From: Alphaproteobacteria bacterium
GTDB taxonomy: Bacteria; Pseudomonadota; Alphaproteobacteria; ATCC43930; CGMCC-115725
Direction of reading: 5' to 3'
NCBI GenBank assembly: GCA_005884825.1
Contig: VAZT01000417.1
Span: 1-10,364, forward strand
DNA: 10,364 nt
The position numbers and the translations under genes are program-made. Under the pieces are notes generated by a model, which saw only the letters and a list, made by a program, of their open reading frames with translations, had not been told where the DNA came from and ran no database searches. Below, one piece after another: positions 1-10,000 of this stretch. The stretch's first letter is position 1; every line of letters begins with the position of its first letter.

Positions 1-7
1 TAAACCG

Positions 8-40
8 CAGCGGCTGCGCCGTCGGGCGCGGCCGCTGTTT
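8..40 (+). terminator. Strong rho-independent-type hairpin before gyrA
   Basis: Bases 8-20 pair with 25-37 to form a 13-bp stem (one T-G wobble at 15/30) closed by the four-base loop GTCG. A short TTT follows at 38-40 and an AAA precedes at 2-4, so the structure could work in both directions. The TAA at 1-3 may be the stop codon of the gene to the left (ssb often lies there in Alphaproteobacteria), but nothing of that gene is visible. The hairpin ends only 29 bases before the gyrA start, so it could instead act as an attenuator in a gyrA leader. The short T-run makes termination strength uncertain. Confidence 0.7.
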
Positions 41-66
41 CGTCCCAGCCGCCACACAGAGCACTC

Positions 67-2882
<2,816 letters not shown>

Positions 2883-2886
<4 letters not shown>

Positions 2887-3425
2887 CCGAGCCGCGCATC
2901 GGGATCTATCCCGGCACCTTCGACCCGATCACCAACGGTCATATGGACATTATCCGCAGAGCCGCCCGGATCGTCGACCGCCTGGTCATCGGCGTCGCCC
3001 GCAACGACGGCAAGGGCCCGCTGTTCGCCACCGACGAGCGGGTAGAGATCGTCCGCGACGAGATCGCCCACCTCGAAAACGGCGACGCCGAACGGATCGA
3101 GGTACGCGCCTTCGATAGCCTATTGATGAGCTTCGCCCAATCGGTCGGGGCCAAGGTCGTCATCCGCGGGCTGCGCGCGGTTTCCGATTTCGAATACGAA
3201 TTCCAGATGGCCGGCATGAATGCCCGGCTGAACCCGGAGATCGAGACCGTCTTTCTGATGGCCTCCGACCGCTTCCAGTTCATCTCGTCGCGTTTCGTCA
3301 AGGAAATCGGCGGGTTGGGTGGCGAAGTCTCGCATTTCGTCAGCCCGCGGGTGGCGGTGCGGCTTCTGGATCGCTTCGCTGCGGGTCGAGCCAAACCAAG
3401 GCGCCGCGTGGCCGCCGCGGACTAG
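2883..3425 (+). CDS. coaD: Phosphopantetheine adenylyltransferase
   Basis: CoaD transfers AMP from ATP to 4'-phosphopantetheine to give dephospho-CoA, the penultimate and rate-influencing step of coenzyme A synthesis in the cytoplasm. The N-terminus carries the nucleotidyltransferase signature GIYPGTFDPITNGH, with the catalytic TxGH-type histidine at His20. Lys44 follows in NDGKGPLF. VIRGLRAVSDFEYEFQMAGMN and the family motif ISSRFVKEIGGLGG near 137-150 complete the family pattern. The length of 180 aa is slightly above the usual 160-170 because of a basic C-terminal extension (GRAKPRRRVAAAD). The ATG overlaps the gyrA stop as ATGA, with a purine-rich GAGGGGG at 2872-2878, which points to translational coupling in one operon. 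The downstream neighbour is convergent and begins its stop only 10 bases away. Confidence 0.97.
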
Positions 3426-3435
3426 CGCGTCGGCA

Positions 3436-3933
3436 TTATCGCCATCCTGAGCGGCCGTGCTCGTGGGCTGCGACCACGCCCGCAATAACAGCTTCGCCAG
3501 CGGCCGGGTCGCGGGCGAGGATGCGCTTGCGCAGCTCGGGCGGCAGCGGGGTTTTTTCGCCGGTGGCGTTGACGACCAGGATCAGCGCCGCGCGCCCGAG
3601 CGCGCAGAGCCCGTCGTGCCACACCGCGTATTCCATCTCGAAGCTGGTACGGCCGAGCCGAACTGTTCGGGCGGTGACCAGGATCTGGTCGGCGTAAACC
3701 AGCGGGCGATGATAGCGGATGCTCGTTTCGGCGATGACCGGGCCCGGCGTATCCGGCGACAGCGGCGCGAGGCCGACGGCTTCGAGATAGCGGTTGCGCG
3801 CTTCCTCGAACCATTCGAAATAGGCGCGGTGGCCGGCATGACGGAATGGGTCGCATTCGCTCCAGCGCACCCGGTGCGGGATCGCGAACGACCATCCCGG
3901 CTCGACCCCGAACCGCGCCCAATCCGACGTCAC
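3436..3933 (-). CDS. 4HBT/YbgC-type hotdog acyl-CoA thioesterase
   Basis: This 165-aa protein has the single hotdog-fold pattern of the 4-hydroxybenzoyl-CoA thioesterase family (YbgC/FadM-like), which hydrolyses acyl-CoA thioesters to free acid and CoA. The N-terminal strand and helix read HRVRWSECDPFRHAGHRAYF followed by EWFEEARNRYLEAVG. Asp28 is the candidate catalytic Asp of the family's D-rich motif. The next strands, IRYHRPLVYADQILVTARTV and FEMEYAVWHDG, fit the fold. No signal peptide or membrane segment is seen, so it should be cytoplasmic. It is the last gene of the leftward operon, 67 bases after the MmgE/PrpD gene, so it may release the acid product of that pathway or salvage CoA. 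The start is GTG, supported by GAGGAG four bases upstream. The substrate cannot be predicted. Confidence 0.88.
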   Translation of the reverse strand: MTSDWARFGVEPGWSFAIPHRVRWSECDPFRHAGHRAYFEWFEEARNRYLEAVGLAPLSPDTPGPVIAETSIRYHRPLVYADQILVTARTVRLGRTSFEMEYAVWHDGLCALGRAALILVVNATGEKTPLPPELRKRILARDPAAGEAVIAGVVAAHEHGRSGWR

Positions 3934-3937
3934 GGCA

Positions 3938-3943
3938 CTCCTC
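3938..3943 (-). promoter_or_regulatory. Ribosome-binding site fixing the GTG start of the thioesterase
   Basis: Read on the minus strand, GAGGAG lies four bases before the GTG at 3933-3931. It supports the GTG over later in-frame starts, which would cut into the conserved hotdog N-terminus. Confidence 0.6.
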
Positions 3944-3964
3944 GCGGGGCGCTGAGCCCGACGA

Positions 3965-3994
3965 GAGGACGAACGTCGTCGAGGACGAAGTCCT
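3965..3994. repeat. Short direct and inverted repeats between the MmgE/PrpD and thioesterase genes
   Basis: The 67-base gap 3934-4000 holds a 9-bp direct repeat GAGGACGAA (3965-3973 and 3981-3989). It also holds two small inverted repeats, GACGA/TCGTC (3968-3980) and AGGAC/GTCCT with a three-base loop (3982-3994). No T-run follows on the minus strand, so this is not a convincing terminator. It may be a small intra-operon RNA structure or chance in GC-rich DNA. Confidence 0.3.
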
Positions 3995-4000
3995 GCACTT

Positions 4001-5347
4001 TCAACCTGCAGCGAGCCTGGCTAGCTCAGCGATGTTGGTCAGATGGTCGAGCCCGGCGATCGTTTCGCGTAGTTCTCGGGCCCGGGGCGCGCCGAGCGAC
4101 GGCTCGACGAGCGCATCGAATTTTGCGGCGAGCCGTCGGCCTTGGTCGGCGATGTCGGCGGCGGGGATGCCGGCGTTATGACGCGCCGTGAGGCGTTTTC
4201 CGTCGGCGAGCTCGATTTCGAGCTCGCTCAGGGTCTGCGGCCAGCTGTCCTGCCATTCGATCTCCACCCGCTCGCGGAGCCTGACCAGACCCGGATCGCG
4301 CGCATTGCCGGCGCTGTAGGCGCCGAGGCTGGCCGTATCGACCCCCGCCAATGCCATCGCCACGGTTTGCCGCAGGCTGAACTTGCTCTGCAGCCCATCG
4401 ACCGGAGCCGGGATGTTGCAGACCCGCTCGCAACTCGCGTCGAGCCGCAAGGTGATGCGGGCGACCGCCTCGGGGGTCAGCCGGTGCTGCTCGCGCAGCT
4501 GGCGGGCGCATTCGATCGGCGCATGCGTCAGATAGCACGCGGCATGATATTTGAAGAGGTTGGCGAAAAGGTGCAGCCCGGCTTCGGGTGTGGCAAGGGC
4601 GGCTTCGGGCGAGAAATCCGGGCCGTGCGTCGACGCGAAGCCCTGCACGCATTCGACAATATCGGCGCGGCTCGAAAATCCGCGCGCGGCAAGGCGAGCC
4701 GCAAGGAGCCCGTTCTGCGCCGCCTTGCCGGCGTGGAACGGCTTGCACATCGTCCCGAACTGGGATTTAAGCCCGGCCGCCTGCGTGCCGGCGATGCCGA
4801 GCGCCATCGCGGTCGCCTCGGCGTCGAGACCGAGCAGCCGGGCGCAGGCCGCCGCGGCGCCAAAGGCGCCGACCGTGCCGGTCGAGTGAAATCCGAGATT
4901 GTAATGTCCGGGCTGCAGCGCGGCACCGATCCGGCAGGCGGTCTCATACCCCGAGACGAAGGCGGTGATCACCTCGCGGCCTGAGCTGCGCCGCAATTCG
5001 GCCAGCGCGAGCAGGCCGGGCAGGACCGCCACCGAGGGATGCCCCGGCATCGCCATATTGACGTCGTCGTAATCGAGCGCGTGTCCCGCAGCGCCATTGA
5101 CGAGCGCCGCCGATAGCGCCGGCAATCGGGTCTGATGGCCGATGACGCTCGCCTGTGGCGTGCCGCCGGCCTCGGTCAGCTCGTCGAGCATAAGCCGCAC
5201 CAGTCCGTCCCCGGCCCCGGCGACCGCCACGCCGAAATAGTCGAGAATGCATTGCCGGGCGAGCTCATGCGCGTCCTGAGGTAAGTCGTCGTATTCGAGG
5301 CTCGCAGATTTGCGCGCCAGCACCTGGGTTAGGTTTTTTCCGTCCAT
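4001..5347 (-). CDS. MmgE/PrpD family protein (2-methylcitrate dehydratase/cis-aconitate decarboxylase-like)
   Basis: The 448-aa product is a full-length MmgE/PrpD protein. This cytoplasmic family includes 2-methylcitrate dehydratase (PrpD) and cis-aconitate decarboxylase, which act on small polycarboxylic acids. Family landmarks are the helical start with LARQCILDYFGVAVAG (about 29-44), HALDYDDVN (89-97) followed by GHPSVAVLP (102-110), GFHSTGTVGAFGAAAA (152-167), CKPFHAGKAAQNG (201-213) and KYHAACYLTHAPIE (266-279). By eye, His103, His154 and Lys202 line up with active-site residues reported for animal cis-aconitate decarboxylase. The Thr after its Asp-Asp pair is Val here, so decarboxylase activity should not be assumed. 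The ATG is preceded by GGAGG six bases upstream. It lies 30 bases after the broken hydratase gene, in one apparent operon. The exact substrate is unknown; no prpB or prpC is visible in the window. Confidence 0.92.
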   Translation of the reverse strand: MDGKNLTQVLARKSASLEYDDLPQDAHELARQCILDYFGVAVAGAGDGLVRLMLDELTEAGGTPQASVIGHQTRLPALSAALVNGAAGHALDYDDVNMAMPGHPSVAVLPGLLALAELRRSSGREVITAFVSGYETACRIGAALQPGHYNLGFHSTGTVGAFGAAAACARLLGLDAEATAMALGIAGTQAAGLKSQFGTMCKPFHAGKAAQNGLLAARLAARGFSSRADIVECVQGFASTHGPDFSPEAALATPEAGLHLFANLFKYHAACYLTHAPIECARQLREQHRLTPEAVARITLRLDASCERVCNIPAPVDGLQSKFSLRQTVAMALAGVDTASLGAYSAGNARDPGLVRLRERVEIEWQDSWPQTLSELEIELADGKRLTARHNAGIPAADIADQGRRLAAKFDALVEPSLGAPRARELRETIAGLDHLTNIAELARLAAG

Positions 5348-5377
5348 TCTTTTCCTCCGTTAGCTTCGCCGCGCGCC

Positions 5378-6068
5378 TCAACGGCCCTTGAAGCGCGGTT
5401 TGCGCTTTTCGTTGAACGCCAGCACGCCTTCGCGTCGATCTTCGGTCGGGACCATTCGATTGTAGGCTTCGATCTCCAGCATCATGCCGCTCGCGAGATC
5501 CATCTGCAGGCCGAAATGGATCGCGTGCTTGGCCTGGCGCACAGAGATCGAGGCGTTGTCGGCGATGCGGCGACCGGTCTCGATCGCCTCCTCGACGACG
5601 CGGCCCGGCGCGCAGAGGCGGTTCACCATGCCCCATTCGTGAGCCTCGGCGGCGGTGAACGGGCGTCCGGTCAGAATGATCTCCTTGGCCCGCCGCTCGC
5701 CGACCGCGCGCGGCAGGTTCTGCGTTCCGCCGGCGCCGGGCATGATGCCGAGCGTGACCTCGGTCAACGCGAAGCGGGCATTCTCGGCGGCGTAAATGAA
5801 ATCGCAGCACAACGCCAATCCAGGCCTCGTCGGTCATGCCGTTGCGCTCCTTGAGGTCGCCGCCGGCGCAAAACGCCCGCTCCCCCGCTCCGGTCAGGAC
5901 GATACAGCGCTGATTTGCGGGCGCTGCGTTGATCGCGTCGAAAAACGCCAGGAGATCGCGGCCCATCTGCGTGTTCATCGCATTGGCCACCTCCGGGCGA
6001 TTGAGGGTTAGCAGCAGCAATCCCTCGCCGCGGTCATCGACCCGCGCCGTCTCATACCCGCGATCCAT
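5378..6068 (-). pseudogene. Enoyl-CoA hydratase/isomerase, broken by an internal frameshifting deletion
   Basis: Crotonase-family proteins hydrate or isomerise acyl-CoA double bonds. The gene starts at ATG 6068 (GGAGG seven bases upstream) and encodes 83 residues of a normal N-terminus: LLTLNRPEVANAMN, CIVLTGAGERAFCAGGDLKE and a final DEAW. At 5819 the frame shifts. The homologous remainder continues in another frame from 5818 to 5378 (LALCCDFIYAAENARFALTE, then TLGIMPGAGGTQNLPRAVGE, then AFNEKRKPRFKGR). Joined, the halves give about 229 aa against about 264 usual. Roughly 35 residues are missing, normally containing CPVPVIAAVNGxAxGGGxE, which supplies one oxyanion-hole glycine and a catalytic glutamate. 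A deletion near 104 bases explains both the loss and the frame change. Without it this would be the first gene of the leftward operon. An assembly or sequencing error is the main alternative to a true pseudogene. Confidence 0.9.
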
Positions 6069-6144
6069 TCGAGTGCCTCCACCGCGGTGCTCCCGCCTGA
6101 CTATAGTCTTGCACGACGCCCTTGCCGAGATCAGCTTCTCTTCG
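6069..6144. promoter_or_regulatory. Divergent intergenic region with a palindromic TATAGT element
   Basis: These 76 bases separate the leftward hydratase operon from the rightward hemD-like gene and must hold control signals for at least one of them. The most AT-rich part is the perfect 10-bp palindrome GACTATAGTC at 6099-6108. It presents a -10-like TATAGT on both strands (6102-6107 on plus, 6105-6100 on minus). No good TTGACA-like -35 is seen at 17 bases on either strand, so the promoter call is weak. The palindrome could equally be a small operator. The hydratase ribosome site GGAGG lies at 6076-6080 on the minus strand. Confidence 0.35.
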
Positions 6145-6966
6145 ATGAGCGACAAGCCCGCAACCGGCCCACTCACGGGCCGCCGCATAGCCGTTCCGGA
6201 AACCCGCGAACTCGACCGGCTCGCGCGCATGTTCGAGGAGCAGGGCGCCGAAACCGTGCGCTGCCCGCTGGTGGCGATCCGGGATGCTCCGGATCCCACC
6301 CCGGTGCGGGATTGGCTGACGCGGTTGCCGTTCGACGATCTGGTTCTCTTCACCGGCGAAGGGCTGCGCCGGCTGCATGGGTTTGCGCAGCGGTTCGAGC
6401 TCGAACCGGCGTTTCTCGACGGGTTGCGGGCGGCGCGCAAGATCACGCGCGGTCCAAAGCCCGAGCGGGCGCTGCGCGAGCTCGGGCTCAAATCCGATTT
6501 GCGCGCCGAGGAGCCGACGACGGACGGCCTGATCGCGACTTTGTCGAGCCTCGATCTCAGCGATCGGCGCATCGGTGTGCAATTGTACCCGGGCAATCCC
6601 AACACCAGGTTCACCGATTTCCTACGCCAGGCGGGGGCGGAGCCCGACCCCGTGCTGCCCTACATCTATGCTTCCGCGGCCGATGACGAGAAGGTCGTCG
6701 AGCTGATCGATCGGATGGCCGATGGCGCCGTCGATGCCATTGCCTTCACCAGCTCGCCGCAGGTGCAACGGCTCTTCGAGGTCGCCGCGGCAACCCGGCG
6801 AGAAAAGGCGTTGCGGACCGCGCTGCAGGGGACCCAAATCGGCGCTGTCGGTCCGGTCGTTGCCGAGGAGTTGCGGCGCCGAGGCGTCGAGGTGACGATC
6901 ACCCCCGACCGCGGCTACTTCATGAAACCGCTGGTTTCCGCATTTCTCGCCGCATTCTCGGGATAG
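6145..6966 (+). CDS. Uroporphyrinogen-III synthase family protein (HemD-like)
   Basis: The 273-aa product fits the HemD family, cytoplasmic two-domain enzymes that close and invert ring D of hydroxymethylbilane to form uroporphyrinogen III for haem, sirohaem and cobalamin. Visible family features are the start GRRIAVPETRELDRLARMFEEQG with CPLVAIRD, the first-domain DDLVLFTGEGLRRL, the linker ATLSSLDLSDRRIGVQLYPG, the return-domain DAIAFTSSPQVQRLFEVA and the C-terminal IGAVGPVVAEELRRRGVEV. The HemD family has low conservation, so function is inferred from pattern and length. ATG 6145 is preferred because it leads straight into the typical N-terminus. It has no clear ribosome site, and a TTG at 6109 would add 12 residues. 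The gene stands alone, away from hemC or other tetrapyrrole genes, so it may be a second, specialised copy. No symbol is assigned for that reason. Confidence 0.82.
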   Translation: MSDKPATGPLTGRRIAVPETRELDRLARMFEEQGAETVRCPLVAIRDAPDPTPVRDWLTRLPFDDLVLFTGEGLRRLHGFAQRFELEPAFLDGLRAARKITRGPKPERALRELGLKSDLRAEEPTTDGLIATLSSLDLSDRRIGVQLYPGNPNTRFTDFLRQAGAEPDPVLPYIYASAADDEKVVELIDRMADGAVDAIAFTSSPQVQRLFEVAAATRREKALRTALQGTQIGAVGPVVAEELRRRGVEVTITPDRGYFMKPLVSAFLAAFSG

Positions 6967-7099
6967 CTCTACGATTCGTCGCCCAACACCATCACCTATA
7001 GAGGGGAAAGCGCTGATCGGCCACGCTTGGCGGCTGGCCTCTTGACACCAACAGGGCGCGGTCGAGACTGGCGTAGCCCCACCCTTGAAGCGGACGAGC
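6967..7099 (+). other. Intergenic leader of the SNF2 gene, possible promoter elements
   Basis: These 133 bases contain no convincing gene. A perfect TTGACA lies at 7042-7047, but the hexamer 17 bases later (AGACTG, 7065-7070) is a poor -10. A TATAGA at 6997-7002 sits just before a purine run GAGGGGAAAG (7001-7010) that resembles a ribosome site with no ATG, GTG or TTG behind it at a usual distance. A weak inverted pair GGCCA/TGGCC (7019-7023 and 7035-7039) is present without a T-run, so no terminator for the hemD-like gene is evident. Confidence 0.3.
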
Positions 7100-10000
7100 T
7101 TGTTGCAGGATCTCGCATTCAATTCAGTCGCCTTCGATGAAGGTGATATCCGCCGTTGCCTCCCCGGAAGCTTCGAAAGGGGCCGTTCCTATCATCGCGA
7201 AGGCGCGGTTCGCGAGCTGCGCGCCGATAAGGGCGGGCAACGCCTGATTGCGTCGGTCCAGGGAAACCGGCCGCGCCCCTATCACGTATTTGTCGAGATC
7301 GAAGATTCCGAGCCGGTCGTATTGTCCGGCCGCTGCAGCTGTCCAGTCGGATGGAATTGCAAGCACGCCGCAGCCGTGCTCCTCGAAGCTTTGCGAAAGC
7401 CGCCGCCGGTCGAGCGGGGCGACGAGAATCTGTTGGACGGTGCGGTCGGGGGCTGGCTGCACCGCCTGCGGCAAGCTGTAAATCCGCCGACCTCACCGGA
7501 GATGATCGTGTACCGCCTCGACGAGCCGGTCGCGCCGGGATTGCCGTTCGTCATCGACTTGCGGGTCGTGCGCATTCTGAAGTCCGGTGCCTGGGGCGCC
7601 GATCGCGCGCTGCCCGCGCAGCAATTACAGAATGCGAGCGCCAACTACATGACGCCCGCCGACCGCGCCATCATCGGGTTGCTGCAGGGTGGTTCATGGA
7701 GCTCACAGCTTCAGCTTACGCAAGATCCCGAAATCGCCGATCTGACACTGCGCCGGATCCTCGCGACCGGCCGCTGCCGTTGGCAAAACCTTGCCTCGCC
7801 GGCGCTGGAAATCGGGCCGAGCCGAGCCGCGTGGCTGGGCTGGCAGCTCGATGATGAGGGCCGCCAGACGATGCGGGTCGTGCTCGACGATCCGTCAGCG
7901 GTGGTGCTGCCCTCGGCCTCGCCCTGGTATGTGCTTCCGGCCGAGCACCTAGCCGGCCCAGTCGAGGTCAATCTGGCGCGACCGCTCGTCAGGATCGCAT
8001 TGTCGGCGCCGCCGGTGACTAAGGCGCAGGCCGAGGCGGTCGGCACCGCCCTCGAACGCGAATTGCCGGGCCTCGCCTTGCCGCGGCCGCGCTCCGACAT
8101 CGTCGAAGAGATCCGCAAAGAGCCGCCCGTTCCTATCCTCGCTCTCGTTCAGCGCAAGCGAGGCTGGAACTATTGGGGAGTGCGGACGAAGGAGTGGGAC
8201 GACAATGTCGATCTGGCGCTCCTCGGCTTTTCTTACGGCGGCGTGGTACTCGATCCGCACGACCGGCGGAACGAGTTGCGCGCGTTGGAGGAGGGACGGA
8301 TCGTCGTGCGGCGCCGCAATCGCGGCGCCGAGCGGGGAGCGCTAAAGCGGTTGCAGGAACTCGGGTTGCAGGCCGTCGAGACGTTCGAAGCGCAAAATCG
8401 CGACGAGGACCGAATTGCCTTCGGTTTTGCCGAGGGGCAACGGGACTGGCCGAATTTTGTATACGAAGCCGTGCCGCAACTCGAGCGTGAAGGTTGGCGG
8501 ATCGAATTCGAGGACGGTTTTCGCCATCGCGTCGTCGATGGCGCGGGCGAGTGGAGCGCCGAGCTGCAGGAGGGCAGCGGGTGGTGGTTCTCTCTCGATC
8601 TCGGGATTGTCGTGGAGGGCGAGCGCGTGGCTCTGCTGCCCGTGCTGAGCTCGCTGCTTGCCCGGTTGCGCGATCGTGACATGCCGAACGAACTCGACGC
8701 TCTGGCCCATAACGGCACGGTGTTCGGCAGGCTCGAAGACGGCCGGCATGTGGCGCTCCCGCTAGAGCGCACGAAGGCGATCATGGCCACCCTCGTCGAG
8801 CTGTACGACCCGAAGAACCTGTCCACTGCGGGTAAACTCGGGGTTTCGGCCGGTGAAATGACGGGTCTCGCCGCTCTCGAAGCAGCGACCCGGCTGCGCT
8901 GGCTCGGCGGCGAGAGGCTGCGGCAATTGGCGGAACGGCTGTCGAGCTTTTCGGGGATTGCCGAGATCGAGCCACCGGCTGGGCTGCGAACCGAGTTGCG
9001 GCCCTATCAGCGCGACGGGCTCAATTGGCTGCAGTTTCTGCGCGGATATGAGCTCGGCGGCATCCTTGCCGACGATATGGGGCTGGGCAAGACGGTGCAG
9101 GCCCTCGCTCATATTCTGGTCGAGAAGCGCGAAGGCCGCCTTGACCGGCCCTGCCTCGTCGTTTGCCCGACCAGCGTCGTGCCGAACTGGGTCGCCGAGG
9201 CGGCACGGCTGGCGCCCGAGCTCCGGGTCCTGTCGCTGCATGGCCCCGACCGCGCCGAGCGCTTTCCCGAGATCGACAATGCCGATCTGGTTGTGACGAC
9301 CTACGCGCTGCTGTCGCGCGACGCCGACCGGCTGCTGCCGGTTCAGTGGCACGTGGCAGTGCTGGACGAGGCGCAGGCGATCAAGAATGCCGCCGCGAAG
9401 ACGACGCAGCTGGTCTGCCGCCTCGATGCACGCCATCGGTTGTGTCTCACCGGCACGCCGATGGAAAACCATCTCGGCGAGCTGTGGTCGCAATTCGCCT
9501 TCCTGATGCCGGGACTGCTCGGCGACGCCAAACGCTTCGCGCGCGTGTTCCGCACCCCGATCGAGAAAAAGCAGGATGGCGAACGTCGCGCCGTGCTGTC
9601 GGGCCGGCTGAAACCATTTCTGTTGCGGCGCACCGAGGGCCTGGTGGCGGCCGATCTGCCGCCGAAAACCGAGATCCTGCGCCCGCTCGAACTTGCCGGC
9701 CCGCAGCGCGATCTTTACGAGACCGTGCGGGTCGCGATGCACGAGAAGGTGCGCCGCGAGGTCGCCGAGAAGGGGCTCGCCCGCAGCCACATCGTTGTGC
9801 TCGACGCGCTCCTCAAATTGCGCCAAGTGTGTTGCGACCCGCGCCTCGTCAAACTCACTGCGGCGCGTCAAGTGAATGCCAGCGCCAAGCTCGAGCACCT
9901 GATGGAGATGCTTCCGCCCTTGGTCGAGGAAGGCCGGCAGATCCTGTTGTTTTCGCAATTCACCAGCATGCTCGACCTGATCAAGCCAGCGCTGGCCGAA

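Noticed and set aside
3982..3994. AGGAC-GAA-GTCCT hairpin as a terminator of the MmgE/PrpD gene
   Set aside because: The stem is only five base pairs and has no T-run on the minus strand, so termination is not supported.
3457..4191. Plus-strand open frame of 244 codons across the thioesterase and MmgE/PrpD end
   Set aside because: It is antisense to two recognisable genes, and the thioesterase frame with its ribosome site explains the sequence better.
5929..6144. Upstream extension of the hemD-like frame by 72 codons
   Set aside because: It runs antisense through the hydratase start, has no HemD-like sequence, and the ATG at 6145 leads directly into the conserved N-terminus.
5265..6614. Long 449-codon minus-strand reading frame spanning the hydratase N-terminus and the hemD-like gene
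   Set aside because: Only residues from the ATG at 6068 down to 5820 resemble a protein family. The rest is the antisense of the hemD-like gene and out-of-frame hydratase or intergenic sequence, open because of high GC.
8762..9958. 398-codon minus-strand open frame opposite the SNF2 core
   Set aside because: It lies wholly antisense to the conserved ATPase motifs and has His/Gln/Arg-rich shadow composition.
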